Part shown: positions 34,020-42,355 of the stretch, piece by piece
Position numbering within the stretch: position 1 is the stretch's first letter
Layout of the letters: each line of letters opens with the position of its first letter
From: Paenibacillus beijingensis
GTDB taxonomy: Bacteria > Bacillota > Bacilli > Paenibacillales > Paenibacillaceae
Assembly (NCBI RefSeq): GCF_000961095.1
Contig: NZ_CP011058.1
Location: 3,375,501-3,439,500, forward strand
Reading direction: 5' to 3'
DNA length: 64,000 bases
Notes under the pieces: generated by a model
The model's input: only the letters and a program-made list of their open reading frames with translations
Database searches by the model: none
What the model was told of the DNA's origin: nothing
Made by a program: the position numbers and the translations under genes

Positions 34020-34367
34020 TCAAATTTCTTCCTCGTACCACTGCTCCAGCTGCGCCTGCAGAGCGCGGATTTCGGTCAGCAGCGAAATAAGCGGGTACGA
34101 TTTTTCTTGAATCGCCGCAAATCCCCGTTCAAGCTCATTGATGTAGTCCATTCCGGATACAATAATGATGGAGCTGTCGTGCAGCTCGACTTCCGAGCAT
34201 TCCGCGACGACGTACGGCAGGGCGGGCACGTTGCCGGCCGTAAGCTTGTCCAGCTCCTTGTGGAGGCGCAGATTAAGCGCGCTCAGCTGGTAAGCGTGGG
34301 ATGCCGGCATTTCAACAAAAGAAAGCTGGCCGTCCCGGTTCAACAGGACATAACGCATAGTAGGCAT
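34020..34367 (-). CDS. Conserved hypothetical protein
   Basis: A 115-residue protein with three beta-strands followed by helices (ASHAYQLSALNLRLHKELDK, YINELERGFAAIQEKSYPLI) and an acidic Trp-containing tail. It resembles a small protein widespread in Paenibacillus genomes with no established function; I can assign none. AGGGGAG lies ~11 nt upstream of the ATG. Confidence 0.7.
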   Translation of the reverse strand: MPTMRYVLLNRDGQLSFVEMPASHAYQLSALNLRLHKELDKLTAGNVPALPYVVAECSEVELHDSSIIIVSGMDYINELERGFAAIQEKSYPLISLLTEIRALQAQLEQWYEEEI

Positions 34368-34597
34368 CTGAATAATATCTCCCCTCGGGCAGCGGCGCCG
34401 TTTTAAGCCGGTTGGCTGAAGCGGTTGCCGTTCACGGTTCCGTAATTCCTACTTGACAGTTTAGCGTAAGAAGGCTTTAAAATTCAAGTAGCGGACAATC
34501 GCTTCGCCGATGCTGCCAACGGTTTTGTCGATTCGGCAAATTGTGCCAATTCTTAACAATTGTTTTTGCTGCCAGCAAAAACCGAAGGGGACTATTC

Positions 34598-35059
34598 ATG
34601 AACGATGAAGCGCTTCAGATGTGGGTGGAAAAAGTGTCCTTGAACAGTTTCGGGCTGCCGTTCCGGCACCGGGCCCGTTTCAACCGCAGACTGACTGCGA
34701 CAGGAGGAAGGTACTTTACGAAGTCGCACGATATTGAGATCAGTCCGCATCAGCTGGAAGCGTTCGGCATTGAGGAAACCGAGCGTATTATCAAGCACGA
34801 GCTTTGCCATTACCACTTACATATTTTGAAAAAAGGGTTCCGCCACCGGGACGCGGACTTCAAGGAATGGCTGCGCAAGGTCGGCGGGTCAAGGTACTGC
34901 CAGTCGCTTCCCCAGCGGGCGCAGCGCAAGCCGCTGCCGGTCAAATACAAGCTGATTTGCCGCAGCTGCAACTTGGAATATCCGCGCAAGCGCAAGGTCG
35001 ATCCGAGCCGCTTTTTATGCGGAAAATGCCGGGGGAAATTAATTTTGGTAAATGCTTGA
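34598..35059 (+). CDS. SprT-family zinc metalloprotease-like protein
   Basis: A 153-residue protein starting at ATG 34598 (AAGGGG 8 nt upstream). The SprT-like domain has the zinc-protease motif HELCHYH near residue 69. A C-terminal zinc ribbon follows (ICRSCNLEY ... FLCGKCRGKL, two CxxC pairs). Bacillus homologues (YdcK/SprT-like) are of unknown function; the eukaryotic relative Spartan cleaves DNA-protein crosslinks. Its stop codon overlaps the tRNA promoter. Confidence 0.87.
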   Translation: MNDEALQMWVEKVSLNSFGLPFRHRARFNRRLTATGGRYFTKSHDIEISPHQLEAFGIEETERIIKHELCHYHLHILKKGFRHRDADFKEWLRKVGGSRYCQSLPQRAQRKPLPVKYKLICRSCNLEYPRKRKVDPSRFLCGKCRGKLILVNA

Positions 35060-35084
35060 CTTGAAAAAGCAATCATGATAAATT
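35056..35084 (+). promoter_or_regulatory. Promoter of the tRNA cluster
   Basis: -35 TTGACT, 17-bp spacer, -10 TAAATT with an upstream TGA (extended -10). It begins ~50 bp before tRNA-Asn and overlaps the sprT-like stop codon. Confidence 0.65.
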
Positions 35085-35104
35085 ATTTCTTGTCGCTAAG
35101 ACGT

Positions 35105-35180
35105 TCCCTGATAGCTCAGTTGGTAGAGCACTCGACTGTTAATCGAGTTGTCACAGGTTCGAGTCCTGTTCGGGGAGCCA
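35105..35180 (+). tRNA. tRNA-Asn (anticodon GTT)
   Basis: A 76-nt cloverleaf: acceptor TCCCTGA pairs with TCGGGGA, the anticodon loop is CTGTTAA, the T-loop GGTTCGAGTCC is canonical, and CCA is encoded. Confidence 0.97.
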
Positions 35181-35185
35181 TATTT

Positions 35186-35276
35186 GGAGAGATACCCAAG
35201 TGGCTCAAGGGGACCCTCTGCTAAGGGGTTAGACTGCGCAAGTGGTGCGAGGGTTCGAATCCCTCTCTCTCCGCCA
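35186..35276 (+). tRNA. tRNA-Ser (anticodon GCT)
   Basis: 91 nt with the long variable arm of class II tRNAs. Acceptor GGAGAGA pairs with TCTCTCC; the anticodon loop is CTGCTAA; CCA is encoded. Confidence 0.97.
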
Positions 35277-35391
35277 TTTTTCTTTGATTGTAACGGAAGA
35301 GGCCGTTCAATGTACCGGTCTTTTTTTATTGCCTTCGCTCCGGTTGGGGAGGGGGACATTCATCGGTCGGCAACGAAGCGGAAAAAACTTC

Positions 35392-35420
35392 TTGCAAAGA
35401 AGATCCGATGCTGTTATAAT
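35392..35420 (+). promoter_or_regulatory. Promoter inside the tRNA cluster, before tRNA-Glu
   Basis: -35 TTGCAA, 17-bp spacer, perfect -10 TATAAT. Confidence 0.7.
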
Positions 35421-35482
35421 CACTTTTGTTGCCTGATGGCTTGTCCGTAAAGGCGGCAAAGCGGCACTCATTGTTTTTGTCC

Positions 35483-35557
35483 GGCCCGTTGGTCAAGGGG
35501 TTAAGACACCTCCCTTTCACGGAGGTAACAGGGGTTCGAATCCCCTACGGGTCACCA
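35483..35557 (+). tRNA. tRNA-Glu (anticodon TTC)
   Basis: 75 nt; acceptor GGCCCGT pairs with ACGGGTC, the anticodon loop is CTTTCAC, CCA is encoded. Confidence 0.97.
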
Positions 35558-35562
35558 TACCC

Positions 35563-35638
35563 GAGCCATTAGCTCAGTTGGTAGAGCACCTGACTTTTAA
35601 TCAGGGTGTCGAAGGTTCGAGTCCTTCATGGCTCACCA
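35563..35638 (+). tRNA. tRNA-Lys (anticodon TTT)
   Basis: 76 nt; acceptor GAGCCAT pairs with ATGGCTC, the anticodon loop is CTTTTAA, CCA is encoded. It begins 5 nt after tRNA-Glu. Confidence 0.97.
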
Positions 35639-35639
35639 T

Positions 35640-35669
35640 TTGCTTCTTCCTCAGAAGTAAATGTATAAT
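35640..35669 (+). promoter_or_regulatory. Promoter before tRNA-Leu
   Basis: -35 TTGCTT, 18-bp spacer, perfect -10 TATAAT preceded by TG. Confidence 0.6.
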
Positions 35670-35691
35670 AAGCAAGCAGCATTCAATATTT

Positions 35692-35774
35692 GCGGTCGTG
35701 GTGGAATGGCAGACACGCTATCTTGAGGGGGTAGTGGGCGTACGCCCGTGGAGGTTCGAGTCCTCTCGACCGCA
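35692..35774 (+). tRNA. tRNA-Leu (anticodon GAG), CCA not encoded
   Basis: 83-nt class II tRNA; acceptor GCGGTCG pairs with CGACCGC, the anticodon loop is TTGAGGG. Unlike its four neighbours the gene ends at the discriminator A followed by TGA, so CCA must be added by the nucleotidyltransferase. Confidence 0.94.
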
Positions 35775-35791
35775 TGATAATGAAACGAATG

Positions 35792-35822
35792 AAAACCTTT
35801 GCCGCGGCAAAGGTTTTTTTTT
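35792..35822 (+). terminator. Terminator of the tRNA cluster
   Basis: Palindrome AACCTTTGCC-GC-GGCAAAGGTT followed by a long T-run. Confidence 0.9.
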
Positions 35823-35893
35823 GTAAATTAAAAAAGTGTATAGTTTCACGCTTATACTTTCTTATATTTCACCGTGAAACGTATGCTCGCCCG

Positions 35894-35921
35894 TTAAGAC
35901 GGCGGCAGCCGTTGCTGCTTG
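35894..35921 (+). repeat. 28-bp interspersed repeat, copy 2
   Basis: Matches 12932-12959 at about 26 of 28 positions. Confidence 0.55.
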
Positions 35922-35944
35922 ACATAATAGAACTTATAAATTTA

Positions 35945-35975
35945 CGGGGTGAGAGTTGTCTTTCACCTCGTTTTT
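35945..35975 (+). terminator. Orphan terminator-like hairpin
   Basis: CGGGGTGA pairs with TCACCTCG and is followed by TTTTT. No gene immediately precedes it. Confidence 0.45.
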
Positions 35976-36354
35976 GCTTTTAGTTATGGCGCAGGGTTTG
36001 GGACAATAATGTGACTTCTTGAGCGATAACGAACCCTACAATCATTATTTCATCAAAAAACAACCCAACCGAGTCGATAGGAATCGAATAGTGACGCTAC
36101 GATTCGTTAGAGCTTGGAACAGGATTAATATGGACAAATAACGATGACTCGGTTCGTAAGAACGCACCGGCCCCCCAGCAAACCAAACTGTCCGATAGCA
36201 GAACAATTCCTCCGCTTGCGTATGCCATTCGGTTGAATTCTTAGCCGAAGGCAAGGGTTAGAACGCGTTGCGGAAATTTGGCGAAACTCCGGCGCCGCTC
36301 CGCTTCGTTCACATCTCACACCGCACCGGACATTACAGCGCGGGTCAAGGATGT

Positions 36355-36590
36355 TTAGGTAAAAACCGTAGCCCAACGCTCTTCCGACATATAACCAAAG
36401 CCATGTTCTTTCGCATCTTTACCGAACACAAGCTCCATTTGTGACTGTTCTTCAAATTTTAATGCATTCAATTCGAAATTCGGATTCGCTTTATGGATCG
36501 CATCCGTGATCGCTCCTGGAGACTCTTTGTTGCCGGTCGAGGCTTCACGCCCTGAGCGCAGCCGGCCATCGCGAAAATCTGTTGTTTTCC
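36355..36590 (-). pseudogene. Possible remnant of a protein-coding gene (C-terminal part)
   Basis: Minus-strand reading gives a protein-like tail of ~60 residues: TGNKESPGAITDAIHKANPN, then FELNALKFEEQSQMELVFGK and KEHGFGYMSEERWATVFT before a TAA at 36355. No start codon or ribosome binding site is in frame. Just upstream, a different frame reads FAMAGCAQG, reminiscent of a lipobox, so a frameshifted lipoprotein gene is possible. I do not recognise the family. Confidence 0.35.
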
Positions 36591-36632
36591 TGAAAGTGCA
36601 GACGGACGGCGGATGCCTGGTATCCTGCCGGA

Positions 36633-37535
36633 TTACGCAAATTGTTCTTCAAACTGCCTGTAAAATTCAGGGCGCATATCTTTCCGGTTGCGGTTGTGGC
36701 CGTTGTCGCGTATATATTTCAAATAATCGAGATTAAGGTCGCCGACGATGACGGATTCATCATTAGGCTCGCCCTGCTTAATGATGCCGTTCGCCGTCCC
36801 GATCATCGGTTGAATCGGAGCATAGATGCCGCTTTGTCCCGTGAACGTAAACGCGTAAGGAAGATGAGGCGGAAACGGAACCGCGCCGATTAAGTGGCTG
36901 TTGACGACAAATACCTGATTTTCGCTTGCTCGGGCTTGTGAAAACAGGATGTTGCGCGATCTTCCCCATTCATCCAAACAAGCGGTCGGCGCAAGAATGA
37001 CATCGGCCCCCAGCTTGCTCAATATGCGGGCGACTTCCGGAAAGGAACTGTCATAGCAGACCGATACGCCGAACTTCACTCCATCCGCCTCAAAGACGCT
37101 CAATCTGCTGCCCGGCGTCGTCATCTCTTTGTTGTATACCAGCTCGTACGAAGGGTGGATTTTATTTTGAACATGCACGTGTCCGTCCGGCAAAAACACA
37201 AAAGCCGTGTTATAATAACGGTCTTCCGAATCGTCGTAAGCGAAGTGGGAACCGGCGGCTAGCATGATGCCGTACTCCTTGGCAAGCTTGGAACATACCT
37301 CTTTAACGGGCGATGTATAGGTTTTGGCAAAATGCTCAAAAGCCTTTTTCACTTCCGCATCGGTGTCGCCCCGGTACGCTTCGAGGGTCATCAGTTCCAT
37401 CGTAAAAAATTCCGGCAGAAGAAGCAGCTTTGCCCCTTGAGCGACAGCCGATTCCACGTGCCCCCTGATATGATCTTCAAATTCGGAAAATGATTTCAGC
37501 ATCTTTACTCTATACTGACTGGTAGCGACTTTCAT
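36633..37535 (-). CDS. Carbon-nitrogen hydrolase (nitrilase superfamily)
   Basis: A 300-residue nitrilase-superfamily amidase with the Glu-Lys-Cys triad visible: Glu42 in LLLLPEFF, Lys125 in QNKIHPSYE and Cys160 in FGVSVCYDSSFPE. Family members hydrolyse amides, nitriles or N-carbamoyl compounds and release ammonia. The gene overlaps the upstream ABC ATPase gene by 26 bp and is the last gene of that operon (binding protein, permease, ATPase, hydrolase), so the imported compound is likely its substrate or precursor (inference). Confidence 0.9.
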   Translation of the reverse strand: MKVATSQYRVKMLKSFSEFEDHIRGHVESAVAQGAKLLLLPEFFTMELMTLEAYRGDTDAEVKKAFEHFAKTYTSPVKEVCSKLAKEYGIMLAAGSHFAYDDSEDRYYNTAFVFLPDGHVHVQNKIHPSYELVYNKEMTTPGSRLSVFEADGVKFGVSVCYDSSFPEVARILSKLGADVILAPTACLDEWGRSRNILFSQARASENQVFVVNSHLIGAVPFPPHLPYAFTFTGQSGIYAPIQPMIGTANGIIKQGEPNDESVIVGDLNLDYLKYIRDNGHNRNRKDMRPEFYRQFEEQFA

Positions 37536-38316
37536 GGATCGGTTCTCCTTTCGATTCGGCGGTATGACTTAAACTGCGCAAAAACTGCACCATACGCGGG
37601 GACGGATTTCCGAAGATGTCCTCCGGATGGCCATCCCTCGTAATTTTGCCGTCCTCCATAAACAGCACCCGGTCGGATACGTTGCGCGCGAAATTCATCT
37701 CATGCGTAACGACAACCATCGTCATTCCTTCGCGCGCCAGATTGACCATAATTTCCAGAACCTCATGCACCAGTTCCGGATCGAGCGCGGATGTCGGCTC
37801 GTCAAACAAGATGACTTTCGGTTCCATGGCGAGCGCTCTTGCGATTGCAACGCGCTGCTGCTGTCCGCCCGACAGATTGGCGGGATATTCGTTAATTTTT
37901 TCCAGCATGCCCACCTTTGCAAGAAGGCTTCTTGCTTTGGCTTCCGCTTCGGAACGCGGTATCTTTTTGACGATACATGGGCCTTCGATAATGTTTTGCA
38001 GCACTGTTTTGTTCGGCCAAAGATTAAATTGTTGAAATACCATCCCGACGTCGGTTCGCAGCCAGCTAAGCCGCATTTGCGAAAGAAAGGTCAGCTTGCC
38101 CTTGGCGTTGGTTTGGTAAGAAACGGATTTGGAGCCCACGGTTATGTTTCCTGCGGAGGGCACTTCCAGCAAATTGATGCAGCGCAGGAGGGTGCTCTTT
38201 CCCGCCCCGCTGGGGCCGATAATGGAAACAACCTGCCCTTCCTCGATATCGAGGTCGATATCGCTCAGCACTTGTTTCCCTTTGAAACTTTTTTGCAGCC
38301 GGCGGATTCGAATCAT
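37510..38316 (-). CDS. Polar amino-acid ABC transporter ATPase (GlnQ/HisP-like)
   Basis: A 268-residue ATPase: Walker A GPSGAGKST near 35, signature LSGGQQQRVAIARALA near 147, Walker B VILFDEPTSALDPE and the H-loop VVVTHEMNFA. The DEPTSALDPE wording is typical of polar amino-acid (PAAT) importers. A ~25-residue insertion after residue 70 (SVSYQTNAKGKLTFLSQMRL) sits where several amino-acid ATPases vary. It couples with the downstream-encoded hydrolase and the upstream permease (13-bp gap). Confidence 0.92.
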   Translation of the reverse strand: MIRIRRLQKSFKGKQVLSDIDLDIEEGQVVSIIGPSGAGKSTLLRCINLLEVPSAGNITVGSKSVSYQTNAKGKLTFLSQMRLSWLRTDVGMVFQQFNLWPNKTVLQNIIEGPCIVKKIPRSEAEAKARSLLAKVGMLEKINEYPANLSGGQQQRVAIARALAMEPKVILFDEPTSALDPELVHEVLEIMVNLAREGMTMVVVTHEMNFARNVSDRVLFMEDGKITRDGHPEDIFGNPSPRMVQFLRSLSHTAESKGEPIHESRYQSV

Positions 38317-38329
38317 CTATGTCCCTCCT

Positions 38330-38986
38330 CTACTTCTTGTTCATTCGCAGTTTCTTTTCGATAAAAGTCTGGAACAGCATGATGAGGCTGGTCATCGTCA
38401 AGTAGACGGCGCCCGCGACTCCAAGCGTTTCGGCTACGCTGTAGGTACTGTTGTATGCTCGCTGAGCGGCCAGCATCAAATCGGGCACCGTAATAATGGA
38501 AACTTGAGCCGATTCCTTGAGCATGATGACGCAGTTGTTAATATAAGGAGGGGTAATGAGGCGGACTGCTTGCGGAATCGTAACCCGAACCATTTTCTGA
38601 ATCGGAGTCATGCCGACCGCTTCCGCCGCTTCGAGCTGTCCCTTGTCTACCGACAAGAGACCCGCCCGAATGATTTCCGATTTGAAGGACCCGGAGTTGA
38701 TCGACATCGCAGCCAAGCCGGCAATGAAAGCCGGCAGCTTGATGTCAAACGGAGTGGCATAATATAGCCAGAACAGCGTCAGCATCAATGGCGTTCCGCG
38801 GAACACCCACACGTATACAGACGCGGCTCCGCGGAACAACGAGATGCTGGAAAGCCGAAGCAAGGCGATAAAATACCCTAATATTGTGGCGCATATTATG
38901 GCCAGTATTGAGATTTGAAACGTGGTCCACGCGCCTTCCAGATACAACCGCCAGTAGCTCGAAATAATGTCCCATTGCATTTGCAC
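38330..38986 (-). CDS. Polar amino-acid ABC transporter permease
   Basis: A 218-residue integral membrane protein of the HisM/GlnP type. The N-terminus YLEGAWTTFQISILAIICAT and the cytoplasmic EAA loop QLEAAEAVGMTPIQKMVRVTIPQAVR are diagnostic. Around five membrane helices. It partners with the ATPase and binding protein in the same operon; a homodimeric permease is likely as only one permease gene is present. Confidence 0.92.
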   Translation of the reverse strand: MQMQWDIISSYWRLYLEGAWTTFQISILAIICATILGYFIALLRLSSISLFRGAASVYVWVFRGTPLMLTLFWLYYATPFDIKLPAFIAGLAAMSINSGSFKSEIIRAGLLSVDKGQLEAAEAVGMTPIQKMVRVTIPQAVRLITPPYINNCVIMLKESAQVSIITVPDLMLAAQRAYNSTYSVAETLGVAGAVYLTMTSLIMLFQTFIEKKLRMNKK

Positions 38987-39019
38987 TCACTCATTTTCTT
39001 TTAAGTTAGGTCCGTTTAA

Positions 39020-39880
39020 TTATTCAGGGAACGCCCCGCCGATCCATTTGTTCGCCAGATTATCGACCGTGCCGTCTTTTATTTTCTCTTGTACGAATTC
39101 ATCCAGAACGGCTTTGAGCTCCGGCTCATCTTTGCGCAGTCCGATTCCCATTTCTTTAGTGGCATATACGTTGCCAATAATTTTAAGACGGTCTTTGCCT
39201 TTATCGTTCTTAATGAAGTCTGCTGCGGCAATTTTTCCAAGCGCATACACATCAATTCGTCCGGCTTTCAAATCGGTGAACGCTTCCGCGTTTCCGGGAT
39301 ATTCTTTCAGTTCCTTGTAGCCGCCGATTCCTTGGACGACGGTATGCGAGCCCGAGCCGCCGATGACCCCGACAACAAGCCCTTCAAGCTTGCTTACGTC
39401 GGTAGCGGTCGTATTCGTTTCTTTCACGACCGCAATGACACCGTCTTGACCGTATTTTTCGGAAAAATCGATCGATTTCTTCCGCTGGTCAGTAGCGAGC
39501 AGTCCGGACATGACAAGATCGAACTTGCCGGCCGTAAGTCCCGGAATAAGACCCGAAAGATTGCCCGGCACGAACTCCACTTCAACCCCGAGCTTCTCCG
39601 CAAGCATTGTGCCGAGCTCGATATCGAGACCGTCCAGCTTCCCCTGCTCATTCATAAATGTAATCGGCCGGTAATTTCCGCTTGTGGCGATGATCAGCTT
39701 TCCTCTTTTTTTAATCTCTTCCAAGGCGTTCGTTTCTCCTGAGCCCGCTGTACCGGCACTTTCTCCGGCCGCTTGTTGGGCATCCGCCGGCTTGGCGGCA
39801 TCGCCCCCCGTTTTTCCGCCTCCGCAAGCGGCAATCAGCCATAATGAGGCAATGGTCAAAAGCAAAATCGTTTTTCTCAT
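39020..39880 (-). CDS. Extracellular amino-acid-binding lipoprotein (PAAT family)
   Basis: A 286-residue protein starting at ATG 39880 with GGGAG upstream. A signal peptide ends in the lipobox LIAAC with Cys19; a Gly/Ala-rich linker follows. The binding fold begins LEEIKKRGKLIIATSGNYRP and contains GLDIELGTMLAEKLGVEVEF, typical of family-3 solute-binding proteins for polar amino acids and opines. First gene of the operon (binding protein, permease, ATPase, nitrilase) and divergent from the PucR regulator, which probably controls it. Confidence 0.92.
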   Translation of the reverse strand: MRKTILLLTIASLWLIAACGGGKTGGDAAKPADAQQAAGESAGTAGSGETNALEEIKKRGKLIIATSGNYRPITFMNEQGKLDGLDIELGTMLAEKLGVEVEFVPGNLSGLIPGLTAGKFDLVMSGLLATDQRKKSIDFSEKYGQDGVIAVVKETNTTATDVSKLEGLVVGVIGGSGSHTVVQGIGGYKELKEYPGNAEAFTDLKAGRIDVYALGKIAAADFIKNDKGKDRLKIIGNVYATKEMGIGLRKDEPELKAVLDEFVQEKIKDGTVDNLANKWIGGAFPE

Positions 39881-40036
39881 CTTCAACTCTCCCTTTATAT
39901 GATGTTTCGACTTTCTGTGTAATAATATATAACACAAAAATCGGGGCGGCATTGTAATTCTACTACAAAAGAATACGAGGATTTTGTTAATTTAAAACAA
40001 GAATAGATCCGAAGGCGTCGCAGAATGGAGATTTGA

Positions 40037-40045
40037 TGTTATAAT
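40037..40045 (+). promoter_or_regulatory. Extended -10 promoter of the PucR gene
   Basis: TGTTATAAT, a perfect extended -10 lying 32 bp before the pucR-like start; there is no strong -35, as expected for a regulated promoter. Confidence 0.45.
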
Positions 40046-40077
40046 TTCTATCATACCAATGATGAACGGGTGATGAT

Positions 40078-41661
40078 ATGAATACGATAACCGTCGAAAA
40101 GCTGATTGCGAATAAACCTTTTTTATTCGAAGAAAACCCGATTATCAGCGGCCGGGGAGGGCTGAAGCGGTATATTACGAATATCAATGTGATGGAGGTG
40201 CCGGATGTTTATCGCTGGGTTCGCGAGGGCGACTTGCTGCTTACAACGGCGTTCTCGATTAAAGATAATGAACAGGCGCAGGAAGAGCTTATTCCCAAAT
40301 TATCTGAAGCCGGGATTGCCGCGATCGGCATAAAAACAGGGCGCTACCTCAAACAGGTTCCCGAGCGGATGATCGAAATGTCGGAGAAGTACGATTTTCC
40401 GATCTTGAGTCTTAATTTCAACATCGGATACTCCCAGACGATCTCGGAAGTGCTGAATGAAATTATGAATCAAGAAGCGAAATGGCTGTCGGAGCTTCAT
40501 CTGAAGATTCAACTGTTGACGAAAACGGTCATGATGGGCGAAAACATGCGGACGATCGTGGAAACGATTGCGCAATGCATGGAGATGAATGCCGCCATTT
40601 TGCTGCATACGAACGAATCGTTTTCAACGGATGCGGCCGTTCGCTTTAAATGGCCCGACCTCAGCAGGATGACCCCATCTGCATCAGGGGAGGATGGGTT
40701 CCTGCGGGCGTACAGGCTGGAAGGCGATTCGGAGAAGGATGCGTGTTATTTTCCGATCGAAAGAAACAGCGAGGTCGTCGCTTACTTGGTTTGCTGGAGT
40801 TCCGGTACCCATTGGAGTGAGTATACGTTGTTTTTGCAGCATGCCGTGGCATTATTAACGCTGTATTTGACCAAGCAGCAAGCTTTACACGATATTGAAG
40901 ACAGCCACAAGGACAAATTTCTGAAAATGTGGGTACTCGGTGAAGTTTCGGATCGGCAAACGATCGTACTCAATGCCGCAATCGTAGGGATGCAGCTTAG
41001 AAACCATTATTATGTTTGTATAACCTCCAAGATTGGCGCCGTCGCTTATAAAGATTACGCCCGCCTCCGTTCACTTCTTGTCATGCAAGGCATCATTCTG
41101 GTGTCCCTTGGCAGCGAATGGGTGCTGCTTGTGCCGGCAGAAGGGGCTTCCGGAAGCAAGGAAAGCTTTGGCCGGTTATTGTCCGATTTGCGGCAGACGT
41201 TAAAGCAGCCTTTTATCCGTATGGGAATTAGTGAAATAAAGTCGTTTATTTCCGTTCATGAAGGGTATCAGGACGCGCTTCAGGTTCTGGAGCTCGGTTC
41301 AATCATTCAACCTGATGAGCCTATTTGCAGATTTGAGAATCTGGGCATGTACCCGATCGTACATCTGCTTGCCGATCAAAAAGGAATTAACAAGCGGTTA
41401 TTTAAAATGATTGAGCCTCTGTATGACTATGACCTGAAAAACCAGTCCAAACTGGTGGAAACGCTCAGCGTCTTCCTGCGGCATGACGGAAATGTCAAAG
41501 AAGCGGCTGCCAAGCTGTTCTGCCATTATAATTCCGTCTTGTACCGTCTTGAAAAAATACAATGCCTGCTGAAATTGGATCTTAAAGATCCCGAAACGAA
41601 ATTTCAGCTCCAGCTGGCGCTGCGGGTATTCGAATACGGCAAAATAAAAGGGAACCTTTAA
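40078..41661 (+). CDS. PucR-family transcriptional regulator
   Basis: A protein of 527 residues. The N-terminal PucR sensor domain is seen in GGLKRYITNINVMEVPDVYRWVREGDLLLTTAF, shortened here to its key portion VPDVYRWVREGDLLLTTAF. A central GGDEF-like domain without catalytic residues follows, and the C-terminal HTH-30 motif is KEAAAKLFCHYNSVLYRLEK near residue 480. PucR-type regulators control purine or amino-acid and amine catabolism. It is divergent from the amino-acid ABC/nitrilase operon and convergent with the FAH-type gene, with only 2 bp between stop codons. Control of the flanking transport operon is the simplest reading. Confidence 0.88.
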   Translation: MNTITVEKLIANKPFLFEENPIISGRGGLKRYITNINVMEVPDVYRWVREGDLLLTTAFSIKDNEQAQEELIPKLSEAGIAAIGIKTGRYLKQVPERMIEMSEKYDFPILSLNFNIGYSQTISEVLNEIMNQEAKWLSELHLKIQLLTKTVMMGENMRTIVETIAQCMEMNAAILLHTNESFSTDAAVRFKWPDLSRMTPSASGEDGFLRAYRLEGDSEKDACYFPIERNSEVVAYLVCWSSGTHWSEYTLFLQHAVALLTLYLTKQQALHDIEDSHKDKFLKMWVLGEVSDRQTIVLNAAIVGMQLRNHYYVCITSKIGAVAYKDYARLRSLLVMQGIILVSLGSEWVLLVPAEGASGSKESFGRLLSDLRQTLKQPFIRMGISEIKSFISVHEGYQDALQVLELGSIIQPDEPICRFENLGMYPIVHLLADQKGINKRLFKMIEPLYDYDLKNQSKLVETLSVFLRHDGNVKEAAAKLFCHYNSVLYRLEKIQCLLKLDLKDPETKFQLQLALRVFEYGKIKGNL

Positions 41662-41663
41662 CA

Positions 41664-42278
41664 TCAAGGTCCCCAATGAATGGTATGCTTCGTGTAGCCA
41701 AGCTGCGGGCTGATGAGCTCGATCGTATCGCCATCCTTGCCGTACTGAGGGTTAGCCGGCGTTCCGGTTAAAATGATATCCCCTTCGCGCAGCGTCATGA
41801 TGTCCGAAATATGGGAGACGAGCCAATGAGCGGAGAACAGCATCTGACTTGTGTGATCTCGTTGGACGAGTACTCCGTTCACCCGCATTTCCAGTGTAAC
41901 GTCGCAAGGGTCAATTTCTTGCACGAGAGGGCCGACCGGAGTAAGCCGGTCAAACATCTTGAACCGTCCCGTATCAAAATGGGCGCTGGCGGTCATATCA
42001 TTGACAAGCGCATAGCCTGCGACAATGGAAGGAACATCCTTTTCCGTAATATGCTTCGCGTCTTTACCGATGATAACGGCCATTTCCACTTCACAAATGA
42101 TTTCAGACAATGATAAGGGCAGATGAATATGTTCATCTGTCGTTAAGCTCTCCGGAGATTTCAAAAATAAAAAAGGATCCTCCGAATGCGTAATGCCTTT
42201 CTCGGCCCTGAAAGCTTTGAAGTTCGGACCGACACCGATGATTTTACGTGTTTTGCTGATCCAATGCTCGATCGACAA
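41664..42278 (-). CDS. Fumarylacetoacetate hydrolase (FAH) family protein
   Basis: A 204-residue single-domain FAH-fold protein, TTG start with AAGGGGG 6 nt upstream. Metal-binding acids are seen in EVEMAVIIGK (two Glu) and the Asp of LVNDMTA; the catalytic-lid end GDIILTGTP is conserved. Related enzymes include fumarylpyruvate hydrolase, oxaloacetate decarboxylase (FAHD1-like) and 2-hydroxyhepta-diene-dioate isomerases. Its place beside a PucR regulator and nitrilase suggests a step in degradation of the same nitrogenous compound, but the reaction cannot be fixed. Confidence 0.87.
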   Translation of the reverse strand: MSIEHWISKTRKIIGVGPNFKAFRAEKGITHSEDPFLFLKSPESLTTDEHIHLPLSLSEIICEVEMAVIIGKDAKHITEKDVPSIVAGYALVNDMTASAHFDTGRFKMFDRLTPVGPLVQEIDPCDVTLEMRVNGVLVQRDHTSQMLFSAHWLVSHISDIMTLREGDIILTGTPANPQYGKDGDTIELISPQLGYTKHTIHWGP

Positions 42279-42355
42279 GGTAATCCCCCTTGGAACGTCG
42301 TCGTAAACGAAACGATTTTTCCAACAATTATACCAGAGATTTCTTGATCTTGAAG

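Larger units (their letters stand above)
35823..36632. other. Long non-coding or degraded region
   Basis: It holds copy 2 of a 28-bp repeat, a terminator-like hairpin and, at its right end on the minus strand, a coding-like remnant. The middle (35980-36350) shows no convincing gene. Confidence 0.5.

Noticed and set aside
36125..36376. 83-codon minus-strand frame near the tRNA cluster
   Set aside because: No start signal and low-complexity Arg/Cys-rich sequence; likely chance.
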